Shown: positions 16,437 to 23,978, counted from the stretch's first letter. The stretch is 43,242 nucleotides of DNA from Guptibacillus hwajinpoensis (GCA_016841765.1 JAENYN010000040.1:1-43242); one strand, 5' to 3'. Numbers and translations are program-made. The notes: generated from the letters alone by a model not told the origin.

Positions 16437-17006
16437 ATGGCAATTAAAGCAGATTTTACAGTAGATGCTAAAGGCTTGTCTTGCCCGCTGCCGATTGTAA
16501 AGGCGAAAAAGGGCATGAACGAAATTGATCCTGGCCAGGTCCTTGAACTGCAGGCAACCGACAGAGGTTCATTGGCTGATATCCAGGGCTGGGCTAAAGG
16601 AACAGGGCACGAATATATCGGCACACGTGAAGATGGCGATGTGCTGAAGCATTATCTCCGCAAAGCAAGTGATGAAGAATCCAAGGAAGAGGATCCATAT
16701 CCTCATACTGTTGATAACGAAGGGCTAGAGAGCAAGCTCAACGATGACAATGTAACGGTTCTTGATGTCCGTGAATCTGCGGAATATGCATTCAAGCATA
16801 TCCCTGGAGCGAAGTCCATTCCAATGGGAGAACTGGAAAACCGAACCGACGAGCTTGATAAGGACTCCAATATTTATGTTGTCTGCCGTACCGGAAACCG
16901 CAGTGATATGGCATCAAAGCTTTTAACTGAAAAGGGCTTTGAAAATGTCGTGAATGTCGTTCCGGGCATGAGCGAGTGGAACGGTCCTTCCGAGGAAGAA
17001 GAATAG
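16437..17006 (+). CDS. TusA-rhodanese fusion protein (YrkF-like)
   Basis: The protein has 189 residues. The TusA domain covers about 1-75, with Cys16 in GLSCPLPIVKAKKG. An acidic linker of about 15 residues follows (SDEESKEED), then a rhodanese domain with active Cys150 in CRTGNRS. A carrier and a transferase in one chain should pass sulfur between Cys16 and Cys150. The layout matches B. subtilis YrkF. It heads a second transcription unit with its own CstR-type operator, followed 49 bp later by the DsrE gene, as in the yrkF-yrkE pair. Confidence 0.92.
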   Translation: MAIKADFTVDAKGLSCPLPIVKAKKGMNEIDPGQVLELQATDRGSLADIQGWAKGTGHEYIGTREDGDVLKHYLRKASDEESKEEDPYPHTVDNEGLESKLNDDNVTVLDVRESAEYAFKHIPGAKSIPMGELENRTDELDKDSNIYVVCRTGNRSDMASKLLTEKGFENVVNVVPGMSEWNGPSEEEE

Positions 17007-17055
17007 TTTTATAAAAATCAGCAACAACAATTTAGTATATAGGGGGAAATTGTTT

Positions 17056-17451
17056 ATGAGTAAAAAAATCGCGATTATCGCAGCAAACGGTGGAATGTTC
17101 GACGCTTATAAGGTTTTCAACATCGCAACAGCAGCAGCGGCAACAGATGCAGAAGTACAAATCTTCTTCACATTTGAAGGGCTTAACCTGATTCACAAAG
17201 AAGGCCATAAGCAGCTTCCGATGCCTGAAGGAAAAGAACATTTCCAGGAAGGCTTCAAAAAGGCAAACGTCCCACCAATTCCGGATCTGGTTGAAATGGC
17301 AAAAGACATGGGCGTTAAGTTTGTTGCATGCCAGATGACAATGGATGTCATGAGCCTTGAAAAAGAGCATTTCGTTGACGGAATCGATGTTGGCGGAGCG
17401 GTGACTTTCCTTGACTTTGCACAGGGTGCGGATGTAACACTTACTTTCTAA
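17056..17451 (+). CDS. DsrE/DsrF-like sulfur relay protein (YrkE-like)
   Basis: A 131-residue DsrE/F/H-fold protein. It begins with KKIAIIAANGGMFDAYKVF and has the conserved Cys92 in GVKFVACQMTMDVM, the likely persulfide carrier. A TTG at 17050 is also possible, but the ATG at 17056 lies at a better distance from the AGGGGG site. It is co-directional with the TusA-rhodanese fusion. By family it belongs to membrane-peripheral sulfur transfer, probably exchanging sulfur with TusA. A small GGCCGGA/TCCGGTCC hairpin follows near 17480-17497. Confidence 0.88.
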   Translation: MSKKIAIIAANGGMFDAYKVFNIATAAAATDAEVQIFFTFEGLNLIHKEGHKQLPMPEGKEHFQEGFKKANVPPIPDLVEMAKDMGVKFVACQMTMDVMSLEKEHFVDGIDVGGAVTFLDFAQGADVTLTF

Positions 17452-17634
17452 AACAAACGAAGCACTTTTTTACAATCGGGGGCCGGATATTCCGGTCCTT
17501 TCCAATTTCAGACATAAAGGCTGTGAATTTTAATATATCCCAGACAACGCTGCATTTCCGGATAGAAAGCAAGTACAGGGTATTGAAATCAACAGCTTAA
17601 TCAAAAAATGCCCAAACGAAAGGGGAAAAAATCG

Positions 17635-17862
17635 ATGGAAGCAGCAAAAACAGTGGATGCGAAAGGCCTTGCCTGCCCGATGCCGATCGTAAAGACCAAA
17701 AAAGCAATGGATGAGCTTCAAACAGGTGATATTCTTGAAATTCAGGCAACTGACAAAGGGGCCACAAACGATTTGACTGCCTGGTCCAAATCAAAAGGTC
17801 ATGAACTGCTAGAGACGAAAGATGAAGGCGGCGTATTGACTTTCTGGATCAAGAAAGGGTAA
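17635..17862 (+). CDS. TusA-family sulfur carrier, copy 2
   Basis: A 75-residue TusA protein with LACPMPIVKTKK and active Cys. Most residues are shared with the copy at 15432-15659, notably ATDKGA.NDLTAWSKSKGHELLE. The frame extends upstream to 17608, but the ATG at 17635 has the ribosome site (AAAGGGG) and aligns with the start of the paralogue. No CstR-type operator is seen in the 180 bp before it, so the paralogue may be expressed differently or by readthrough. Confidence 0.9.
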   Translation: MEAAKTVDAKGLACPMPIVKTKKAMDELQTGDILEIQATDKGATNDLTAWSKSKGHELLETKDEGGVLTFWIKKG

Positions 17863-18033
17863 TTGACCTTTAATCTGGAAAAATGCCGAATATGCGGGAC
17901 ACCTCATAAGTGTTCTCGAAATGTTCATGAATCGGAATTGAATTTCAGCTTTGTCTCATGTAGGATAAGAGTCGTTGATTACATCCGGGAGTATAGTAAA
18001 GTGGCTCCGGATATTCTATAGGAGGGAACATCA

Positions 18034-18444
18034 TTGTCGATTCTTCTTACTGTATTCGGCATTTTTGCAGGTACAGCTTTATATAAACGATATATACCGG
18101 TTAAAGGAACACCATGCGTGGACGGGCTTGAAGCCTGCAGCCGGGATGAAAGCATTGTATTGCTTGATGTGAGGGATTTCCAGGAGTCTTCAGCAGATCC
18201 AGTTGAAGGCAGCATGGCTATTCCGCTTGCCTATTTAAAAAGGTTCAGCAGTGACATTCCGGATAAAAAGGTTGTGCTGATTGCGGATTCATTTTTGTTA
18301 GCCAATTTGGCTACCCGTTTTTTGCGCCTCCGCAAATTCGAAGTTGCCGGCGTTCATTTCAAGGGGATGCCTAAATCTGAGAAAAAGAGGAGTTGTTGCC
18401 AGTGGCAGGACATCGCTTTAACCCCGAAAAAGCAAATAAACTAG
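18034..18444 (+). CDS. Membrane-anchored degenerate rhodanese-like protein
   Basis: A TTG start with an AGGAGGG site gives 136 residues. An N-terminal hydrophobic segment (about 2-17) anchors a rhodanese-like domain (IVLLDVRDFQE, AIPLAYLKRF). The position of the catalytic Cys loop reads LIADSFLLANLA, with no Cys, so it cannot form the usual persulfide and is probably a binding or scaffold domain. A CC pair occurs near the C-terminus. The tail overlaps the start of the methyltransferase gene by about 43 bp, more than usual, but no frameshift is evident. Confidence 0.72.
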   Translation: MSILLTVFGIFAGTALYKRYIPVKGTPCVDGLEACSRDESIVLLDVRDFQESSADPVEGSMAIPLAYLKRFSSDIPDKKVVLIADSFLLANLATRFLRLRKFEVAGVHFKGMPKSEKKRSCCQWQDIALTPKKQIN

Positions 18445-18974
18445 TCAGCAAGGATCGATATGACCGGCTGCCGCCCCGGCAAATATTTGATGATTTTCAC
18501 ATAAAGCCGGGTGATATAACGGCAGATCTTGGTGCGGGCAATGGTTTTTTCACTCTTCCGCTAGCCGAAAGAACCGGTGCAGACGTATATGCCGTTGATA
18601 TCGAGCCGAAGATGCTTGATATGCTGAAGGAAAGAGCTGAGACACAGGGCGTTGATAAGGTCCATTATATCGAAAGCGATTTGGATCATATCAAGCTGGA
18701 GGACCAATCTGTTGATAAAGTCATGATTTCCTTTGTATTGCATGAGGTGCCTGATCTTAATCGTACACTTGCCGAAATCAAACGGATTTTAAAACCCGGC
18801 GGAATGCTGATTGCTGTTGAATGGGAGGCACTTGATGAAGAAGCGGGACCTCCTCTTCATCACCGTATTCCTTCCGAAGAGCTTAAAGACATTTTCACGG
18901 AGAATGGGTATGCCGTTGAAAAAGTAACATTCCCTAATCCGTCTAATTATGTTGTAGGTGCTACCGCGCAATAA
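18402..18974 (+). CDS. Class I SAM-dependent methyltransferase in sulfur cluster
   Basis: A Rossmann-fold methyltransferase. Motif I is TADLGAGNGFFTLPLA, the acidic residue is in VYAVDIEP, and motifs II/III are VDKVMISFVLHEV and ILKPGGML. The frame is open from a TTG at 18393; a GTG at 18402 has better spacing from AGAGGAG and gives 190 residues. It lies between two rhodanese genes and is probably in their operon. The substrate is unknown. Thiol, sulfide or arsenic methylation are all possible for this fold, and the neighbours favour a sulfur compound (inference). Confidence 0.82.
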   Translation: MAGHRFNPEKANKLVSKDRYDRLPPRQIFDDFHIKPGDITADLGAGNGFFTLPLAERTGADVYAVDIEPKMLDMLKERAETQGVDKVHYIESDLDHIKLEDQSVDKVMISFVLHEVPDLNRTLAEIKRILKPGGMLIAVEWEALDEEAGPPLHHRIPSEELKDIFTENGYAVEKVTFPNPSNYVVGATAQ

Positions 18975-18994
18975 CCTTATTCGGGGAGAGAAAA

Positions 18995-19372
18995 ATGATG
19001 AAAAAAGCAGTGGCGGGGATTTTCGTTTTTCTATTGTTGGCTGTGTTGGGGGCATGCGGAGGCGAAGCAACTTATCAGGATGTGAGCCCGGAAAAAGCGC
19101 AAGCCTTGATTCAGGAAGAAGACGTTAAGGTGCTTGATGTCAGAACACCGCAGGAGTTTGCGGAAGGACACATCCCTGGTGCCACGCTTATTCCGCTCCA
19201 AGAGCTGGAAGGGCGGCTTGGCGAACTTGAAAAGGACGGCAACTATGTAGTCGTTTGCCGAAGCGGCAACCGTTCGACCCAGGCGAGTGAAATCCTGGCT
19301 GAAAACGGCTTTACCAACATTCATAACATGAACGGCGGCATGAGCCAGTGGACCGGTGATCTTGAGTTTTAG
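18995..19372 (+). CDS. Rhodanese lipoprotein
   Basis: A 125-residue protein with a lipoprotein signal peptide (MMKKAVAGIFVFLLLAV then L-G-A-C, lipidated Cys21) and one rhodanese domain with active Cys88 in CRSGNRS. It therefore handles sulfane sulfur on the outer face of the membrane, while the other rhodaneses in this cluster are cytoplasmic. GGGGAG precedes the ATG at 18995; an adjacent ATG at 18998 is an equal alternative. It is the last gene of the cluster and is followed by a strong terminator. Confidence 0.9.
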   Translation: MMKKAVAGIFVFLLLAVLGACGGEATYQDVSPEKAQALIQEEDVKVLDVRTPQEFAEGHIPGATLIPLQELEGRLGELEKDGNYVVVCRSGNRSTQASEILAENGFTNIHNMNGGMSQWTGDLEF

Positions 19373-19413
19373 AAGAGGCCGGGATAAAACTGGCAAGGAG
19401 TTGCTGCATATAA

Positions 19414-19456
19414 GGGTTCCGCTCATCGATTTTGATGAGCGGAACCCTTTTTGTTT
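19414..19456 (+). terminator. Terminator of the sulfur cluster
   Basis: GGGTTCCGCTCATC (19414-19427) and GATGAGCGGAACCC (19434-19447) pair perfectly over 14 bp around a 6-base loop, followed by TTTTTGTTT. Confidence 0.95.
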
Positions 19457-19478
19457 AGCGCGGGAGCCAGTCTGGCGA

Positions 19479-19800
19479 GCCTATAAACCAGTTTCCGCAG
19501 TGAATAGAGGCACGAGCTTCGGGAGGGCGTGCCTATAAAGCGTGAGCGGCACTGAATACAGGCACGAGCCTCGTGTGTGCGTGCCTATAAAGTGTGATTA
19601 GTAAGGAATATAGGCACGAGCCCCGGTCGTGCGTGCCTATAAAGCGAGAGCAGGACTGAATATGGGCACGAGCCCCGGCCGTGCGTGCCTATAAAGCGTA
19701 ATCAGTACAGAATATGGGTACGAGCCCCACCTGTCGAACCTATAAAATGGGTTCAGCCCTGCTTATAGGCACGGGACCCAGCTTTCGAGCCTGTAACGCA
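19479..19800. repeat. 52-bp tandem array of hairpin units
   Basis: GCCTATAAA-type boxes start at 19479, 19531, 19583, 19635, 19687, 19738 and 19789, giving spacings of 52, 52, 52, 52, 51 and 51 bp. Between adjacent boxes a palindrome forms. The clearest is TATAGGCACG (19609-19618) with CGTGCCTATA (19632-19641) around a loop containing CCCCGG. Units 2-4 are the best conserved and the last is decayed. No open reading frame with a ribosome site covers it. It starts just after the sulfur-cluster terminator. The role is unknown. Confidence 0.88.
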
Positions 19801-20131
19801 TGCTCCTTATGCTTACCTTTTGTTCATAGGCCGTCCATGCGATCAGTCAGATTGCTTTCTGTTCATTTTACCGTATATAAAGCGGAAATTGTCACCAAGG
19901 AAGTTTCCCGGCCGTGACAGTGTTTAGGGATCTAGGAAAGAGATGTGGAGCCAGCTCTCTGTTTTCAAACGGACAATTCACCCTTCAGCGAGTTTTATTT
20001 ATTTTGCCGATATAGCAAAGTTAAAAAATCGTCAAAGTTTGCAGACTCACAGGAAAGCCTGCTGCGGTATAGTTGAAGTGTCAGGCATTTGCCTGTGAAT
20101 GAAAATTTGGATGAAAAGAGGCTGTACCAAG
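19801..20131. other. Intergenic stretch without recognised gene
   Basis: I see no gene, RNA or mobile element here. A small perfect CAGGC/GCCTG hairpin lies near 20082-20095, just before the possible small gene that follows. Confidence 0.5.
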
Positions 20132-20329
20132 ATGATGCACGGTATGGAATACTATACGAATAAACTGCGCGAAACCGTAATGCTCCAGCAGCCTGTCCGG
20201 AACTGTTATGAAATGCTCCATGAAAAAATCATGGAAAAAATAGATGAACCGGACATGAAGGTTGAAGAAATTTCTTTTTTAGATCAAGCATTTGAACGGG
20301 TTAAGTCTGAATTGATTGATATTCAGTAA
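20132..20329 (+). CDS. Small hypothetical helical protein
   Basis: An open frame of 65 residues from the ATG at 20132 (76 from an ATG at 20099). The translation is rich in Glu, Met and Lys and looks alpha-helical (YEMLHEKIMEKIDEP, DQAFERVKSELID). The ribosome site is modest: GAGG about ten bases before the ATG at 20132. It lies 240 bp before the radical SAM gene. I do not recognise the family, and it may be non-coding. Confidence 0.4.
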   Translation: MMHGMEYYTNKLRETVMLQQPVRNCYEMLHEKIMEKIDEPDMKVEEISFLDQAFERVKSELIDIQ

Positions 20330-20340
20330 AGATGTACAAA

Positions 20341-20436
20341 GAGAGGGTTCTGCCTGATAAAAGGTTTTTCCGTGCCGCCGCCTGTTTTGGTTCCGGGACG
20401 GATCTTTTCGTATTCAGGGGCAGCCTGGTTCCTCTC
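20341..20436 (+). promoter_or_regulatory. Possible folded leader upstream of the radical SAM gene
   Basis: GAGAGG (20341-20346) can pair with CCTCTC (20431-20436), and TGCC (20351-20354) with GGCA (about 20419-20422), closing a long imperfect stem. No known riboswitch class is recognised. Complementarity is limited, so this is a weak call. Confidence 0.2.
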
Positions 20437-20568
20437 AGAGAAATCCGGGATCGTTTTGTCTCTTCCTGATGATTGGCAGCAGGGGTGAGATAGTGAAATA
20501 AAAGGATTCGAACACGGCTGATAAATCGCAATCCATCAGCTTTCAAACCATACACAGGGGGAATCGAA

Positions 20569-21678
20569 GTGACATTAGAAGCGATACAAGAACGGCCTTC
20601 AGCTGTAAAATCGGGTCAAAAAGAATACAAGCCGCGCCTCATTTTTTGGGAACTTACGGAAGGGTGCAATTTAAAATGTGTGCATTGCCGGGCGACTGCC
20701 CAGCCGCAGCGCAATAAGGAAGAGCTGACGACGGAGCAGGCATTCGGTGTTCTGGAACAGATTGCGGAATTTGCCGATCCAATTCTAGTGCTTACAGGAG
20801 GGGAGCCCCTCTACAGGCCTGATTTTTTTGAGATTGCTGAGTATGCGAATAAGCTTGGAATTACAACAGCCCTCGCTTCGAATGGAACGTTGATTACAAG
20901 AGAAATTGCCAAAAAAATCAAAGATGCCGGAATAAGGAGGGTCGCAATCAGCCTTGATGGACCGACAGCCGGCATCCATGATAAATTCAGGGGCCTTCCC
21001 GGTGCTTATGAAGCAGCTTTACGGGGTGCTTCTTACGTGAAAGAACAGGGAGTCGAACTCCAGTTCAATACGACAATAACAAAACATAATGTTGAATACG
21101 TGGAAGAAACCGTCCAGCTTGCCCGAAACCAGGGTGTTGATGCCCTGCACTTGTTCATGCTCGTCCCGGTTGGCTGCGGCATCCAGATTACCGAAAGCCA
21201 GATGCTTCCCGCTGAACAATATGAGGAGGTGCTCGGCTGGTTTTATGAACGGTCACGTGAAGTGCCTTTCGAAATCCGGGCTACCTGCGCCCCACACTAT
21301 TACCGCATCATAAGGCAGAAGGCAGCGGAAGCAGGAGAACGCATAACCGCGAAAACCCACGGAATGGCAGCTATGACGAAGGGGTGTCTTGCCGGAACGG
21401 GTGTGAGTTTCATTTCCCACAAAGGGAAGGTGCAGCCGTGCGGTTATCTCCCGGTACAGGCCGGGGATCTTGCTGGACAAAGCTTTGCGGAAATCTGGAA
21501 CGACTCTCCAGTTTTCGGCAAACTGAGAAACAATGAAGAGCTTGAAGGGAAATGCGGTGCATGTGAATTCATCAATGTTTGTTCCGGCTGCCGCGCCCGG
21601 GCTTATTATGAAACAGGCAGCTATATGTCAGAAGAGCCTTATTGTGTCTATACTCCGGAAAAATTGCGTGCAGAATAA
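20569..21678 (+). CDS. Radical SAM/SPASM enzyme, AhbD-like (heme b synthase family)
   Basis: The 369 residues begin at GTG with an AGGGGGAA site. The radical SAM cluster motif C33-x3-C37-x2-C40 (CNLKCVHC) is followed by LTGGEPLY and SLDGPTAGIHD. The C-terminal SPASM domain carries many Cys for extra Fe-S clusters (KGCLAGTG, GKCGACEFINVCSGC, EEPYC). The block FISHKGKVQPCGYLPVQAG strongly resembles AhbD, which decarboxylates Fe-coproporphyrin III to heme b in the siroheme route. Related maturases modify peptides or metal cofactors. In an aerobic Bacillus the usual heme route is HemY/HemH/HemQ, so the true substrate is uncertain. It is monocistronic. Confidence 0.75.
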   Translation: MTLEAIQERPSAVKSGQKEYKPRLIFWELTEGCNLKCVHCRATAQPQRNKEELTTEQAFGVLEQIAEFADPILVLTGGEPLYRPDFFEIAEYANKLGITTALASNGTLITREIAKKIKDAGIRRVAISLDGPTAGIHDKFRGLPGAYEAALRGASYVKEQGVELQFNTTITKHNVEYVEETVQLARNQGVDALHLFMLVPVGCGIQITESQMLPAEQYEEVLGWFYERSREVPFEIRATCAPHYYRIIRQKAAEAGERITAKTHGMAAMTKGCLAGTGVSFISHKGKVQPCGYLPVQAGDLAGQSFAEIWNDSPVFGKLRNNEELEGKCGACEFINVCSGCRARAYYETGSYMSEEPYCVYTPEKLRAE

Positions 21679-21766
21679 AGGATATGCCAATCCCGGCTGT
21701 CCTGCTTCTGCTCCGGCTTAGTGAGAAATGGGACAAGACCAGGGTTTTGCCAGGTTCATGACTGAA

Positions 21767-21804
21767 AAAACGGCGGAAGGTGCTCAAGCACTTTCCGCCG
21801 TTTT
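21767..21804. terminator. Bidirectional terminator
   Basis: AAAACGGCGGAAGGTGC (21767-21783) pairs with GCACTTTCCGCCGTTTT (21788-21804) with one wobble and a 4-base loop. A T-run lies on each strand, serving the radical SAM gene (+) and the ytzI-like gene (-). Confidence 0.9.
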
Positions 21805-21805
21805 C

Positions 21806-21967
21806 CTATTCCCTGTCCGTTTCCTCTTCGTTTTTGTTTTTTGCAGAAGGATTGTCGGGCAATTCGTCCACTGTATGCTTATATTGATACCCCTTTGAAA
21901 TTGCAAGAACACTGAGAAGGAGTACGACAATTACGAGAATGACGGATATGATCAAAATTTTCATCAT
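21806..21967 (-). CDS. YtzI-like small membrane protein
   Basis: A 53-residue frame with an AAAGGAGCGG ribosome site. It has an N-terminal transmembrane helix (ILIISVILVIVVLLLSVLAI), a short KGYQYKHTVDELPDNP segment and a charged Lys/Glu tail. This fits the small YtzI-type proteins of Bacillus, but the identification is from memory. A TATAAT box on the minus strand (22025-22020) suggests its own promoter. The function is unknown. Confidence 0.65.
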   Translation of the reverse strand: MMKILIISVILVIVVLLLSVLAISKGYQYKHTVDELPDNPSAKNKNEEETDRE

Positions 21968-22065
21968 CAGGATACCGCTCCTTTAACACCGTTTTATCAG
22001 CAAAAATGTCTTTATTCTTATTATACTACACTACCATTGCCTCCGTTTGAAAGGACCATTCCAAC

Positions 22066-22548
22066 TTACTTGACCAGATAAAAGTTTTTCAGTTTTTTAA
22101 GGGCCTGTCTGCGCCAGCCGTTGTATGCGGATTCTGAAACACCGGTCATCGCCATGATTTCTTTCCGGCTGTAACCAAGGAATATGTGGTGGATGACCCA
22201 GAATGTTTCTCTTTCCGATAAAAGATCCCATGGAAAAAAGTCATACTCGTTTTGCAGCCATATCTCCGGTGTGTCAGTTGAGTGCACTTCTATGCCAAAT
22301 GCCTTCACTTTCTCGGCTATCTCGATCTGGGCCGACTGCTTTTTCAAGTAAGTGAGCATCTTTCCCCTGACAGTCTTGATCGCAAAAGCGCCAAATGACC
22401 CTTTCTCGTTATCAAACCGTTCGATTGCTTCCCATAGTCCGATCATGCCGATTTGATATAAGTCATCCTGGTGAATATTGTTATTGAAAGAGATGAGCTG
22501 CTTTTTCACAATCGGTTCATATCGCCTCAATATTTCGTCTGTTTCCAT
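22066..22548 (-). CDS. Sigma-70 family RNA polymerase sigma factor
   Basis: A 160-residue alternative sigma factor. Region 2 is at about 25-70 (DDLYQIGMIGLWEAIERFD, GSFGAFAIKTVRGKML). A spacer follows, then region 4 with its helix-turn-helix at about 110-155 (LSERETFWVIHHIFLGYS, RKEIMAMTGVSESAYNGW). The WEAIERFD core resembles SigO/YvrI-like or sporulation-type factors more than ECF factors with anti-sigma partners. No anti-sigma gene is adjacent. AAAGGCAT precedes the ATG. Its regulon is unknown. Confidence 0.88.
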   Translation of the reverse strand: METDEILRRYEPIVKKQLISFNNNIHQDDLYQIGMIGLWEAIERFDNEKGSFGAFAIKTVRGKMLTYLKKQSAQIEIAEKVKAFGIEVHSTDTPEIWLQNEYDFFPWDLLSERETFWVIHHIFLGYSRKEIMAMTGVSESAYNGWRRQALKKLKNFYLVK

Positions 22549-22727
22549 TCAATATGCCTTTCCCGATGCGCATCCTGTTTTTGTAACCGGTTCTTCTACA
22601 AAATAATGGATTTGGAAGTTAATTTCATATTGGGAAATGGTCATAACAGAGCTTTCTCTTTGTGGAAATGCGGTTAATCCGATAAGAGAACAATAGCAAG
22701 ACGGGGACAAGCGGGCTATTCTGTCCA

Positions 22728-22755
22728 TTACAGTGATTCTTTTTCCTGATATACT
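22728..22755 (+). promoter_or_regulatory. Promoter of the threonine aldolase gene
   Basis: TTACAG (22728-22733), 16 bp, TATACT (22750-22755), about 30 bp before the start codon. Confidence 0.55.
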
Positions 22756-22784
22756 TGAATAAAGGAAAGTAAGGGGGAATACGA

Positions 22785-23807
22785 ATGATAGATTTACGAA
22801 GTGATACAGTCACAAAACCGACTGAAAACATGCGCAAGGCCAGCTTTGAGGCTGAAGTCGGGGATGATGTGTACGGTGAAGACCCTACCGTGATAAAACT
22901 AGAAGAAAAAGCGGCGGACATGCTCGGAAAAGAAGCTGCATTGTTTGTTACAAGCGGTACACAGGGGAACCAGATTGCCGTTTTGACCCATTGCCGCCCT
23001 GCTGATGAAGTGATCCTTGAAGCGGAATCCCATATATTCTACTATGAGGGGGCTGCCATTTCAGCATTTGCGGGTGTACAGCCGCGGACAATTGTCGGCG
23101 ACAAAGGCGCGATGGACCCGGCCGAAGTGGAAGCGGCTATCCGGCCTGATGATATACATATGCCGGAGACCGGCTTGATTTTGCTGGAAAACACTCATAA
23201 CCGGGCAGGGGGCGCTGTTGTTCCGCTTGAAAATATGCGAGCGATCAAGGAAGTTGCCGAAAGCAGCAATATTCCTGTTCATCTTGATGGTGCCAGGCTT
23301 TTTAATGCAGCAGCAGCTCTTGATGTCCCTGTTAAACAGATTGCCCAATACACAGATACAGTCCAATTTTGCCTTTCAAAAGGCCTCGGCGCTCCCGTCG
23401 GCTCCATCATCGCAGGCAGCCGGCCATTTATTGAAGAGGCCAGAAAGTGGCGGAAGCGCCTGGGCGGCGGGCTGCGCCAGGTAGGAGTAGTTGCTGCTCC
23501 CGGCCTTGTTGCTCTCACCGAAATGACGGAGCGGCTTGCAGAAGACCATGAAAATGCTGCCGTTTTGGCCAGGGGGATCGCTGAAATAGAAGGTCTCGAA
23601 ATAGAAAACGATGTGGAAACGAACATTGTTCTCATCAATGTGAAAAATGCCGGCATGACATCTGCGGAGTTTGTGGAAAAGCTGAAAAATGAAGGAGTGC
23701 TTTCCGGAGGATTCGGACCATATACGGTCAGGCTGACCACCCACTATGATGTGAGCCGCAAGGACATTGAGAAAACGATTGAAATGATAAAGAAGGTAGT
23801 GGCATAG
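22785..23807 (+). CDS. ltaE: Low-specificity L-threonine aldolase
   Basis: A 340-residue PLP enzyme of the beta-eliminating lyase/threonine aldolase family that cleaves L-threonine or L-allo-threonine to glycine and acetaldehyde. The N-terminal LRSDTVTKPT is diagnostic. FVTSGTQGNQIA binds PLP phosphate, HLDGARLFNAA carries the PLP-contacting Asp-Arg, and FCLSKGLGAPVGS holds the Schiff-base Lys. A GGGGGAA site precedes the ATG. It is a single gene with its own promoter and terminator. The exact stereospecificity cannot be read. Confidence 0.93.
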   Translation: MIDLRSDTVTKPTENMRKASFEAEVGDDVYGEDPTVIKLEEKAADMLGKEAALFVTSGTQGNQIAVLTHCRPADEVILEAESHIFYYEGAAISAFAGVQPRTIVGDKGAMDPAEVEAAIRPDDIHMPETGLILLENTHNRAGGAVVPLENMRAIKEVAESSNIPVHLDGARLFNAAAALDVPVKQIAQYTDTVQFCLSKGLGAPVGSIIAGSRPFIEEARKWRKRLGGGLRQVGVVAAPGLVALTEMTERLAEDHENAAVLARGIAEIEGLEIENDVETNIVLINVKNAGMTSAEFVEKLKNEGVLSGGFGPYTVRLTTHYDVSRKDIEKTIEMIKKVVA

Positions 23808-23847
23808 TTGAATATACTGGCTGCCTGAAAAGGTCAGTAGTAGCATA

Positions 23848-23900
23848 CCAGTGAGAATCACTGGTAACAGTCCAATTCCGACTGAATTGGACTTCTTTTT
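23848..23900 (+). terminator. Double hairpin ending in a terminator after ltaE
   Basis: ACCAGTGA/TCACTGGT (23848-23866) is a perfect 8-bp hairpin with a 3-base loop. It is followed at once by AGTCCAATTC (23869-23878) and GAATTGGACT (23884-23893), a perfect 10-bp stem, then TTCTTTTTT. Confidence 0.88.
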
Positions 23901-23978
23901 TATTATCTTGGTTCTGTTAAATGTTGGTTCCGCATGTTTGATGGCTCAACAACAACCCATTTTAACATAACCAAAAAA

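Noticed and set aside
19479-19800. CRISPR array with 52-bp period
   Set aside because: The whole 52-bp unit is repeated, with no variable spacer of normal length; the palindrome spans unit junctions and no cas genes are near.
20330-20568. Cobalamin or other known riboswitch before the radical SAM gene
   Set aside because: None of the conserved core motifs of known classes were found.
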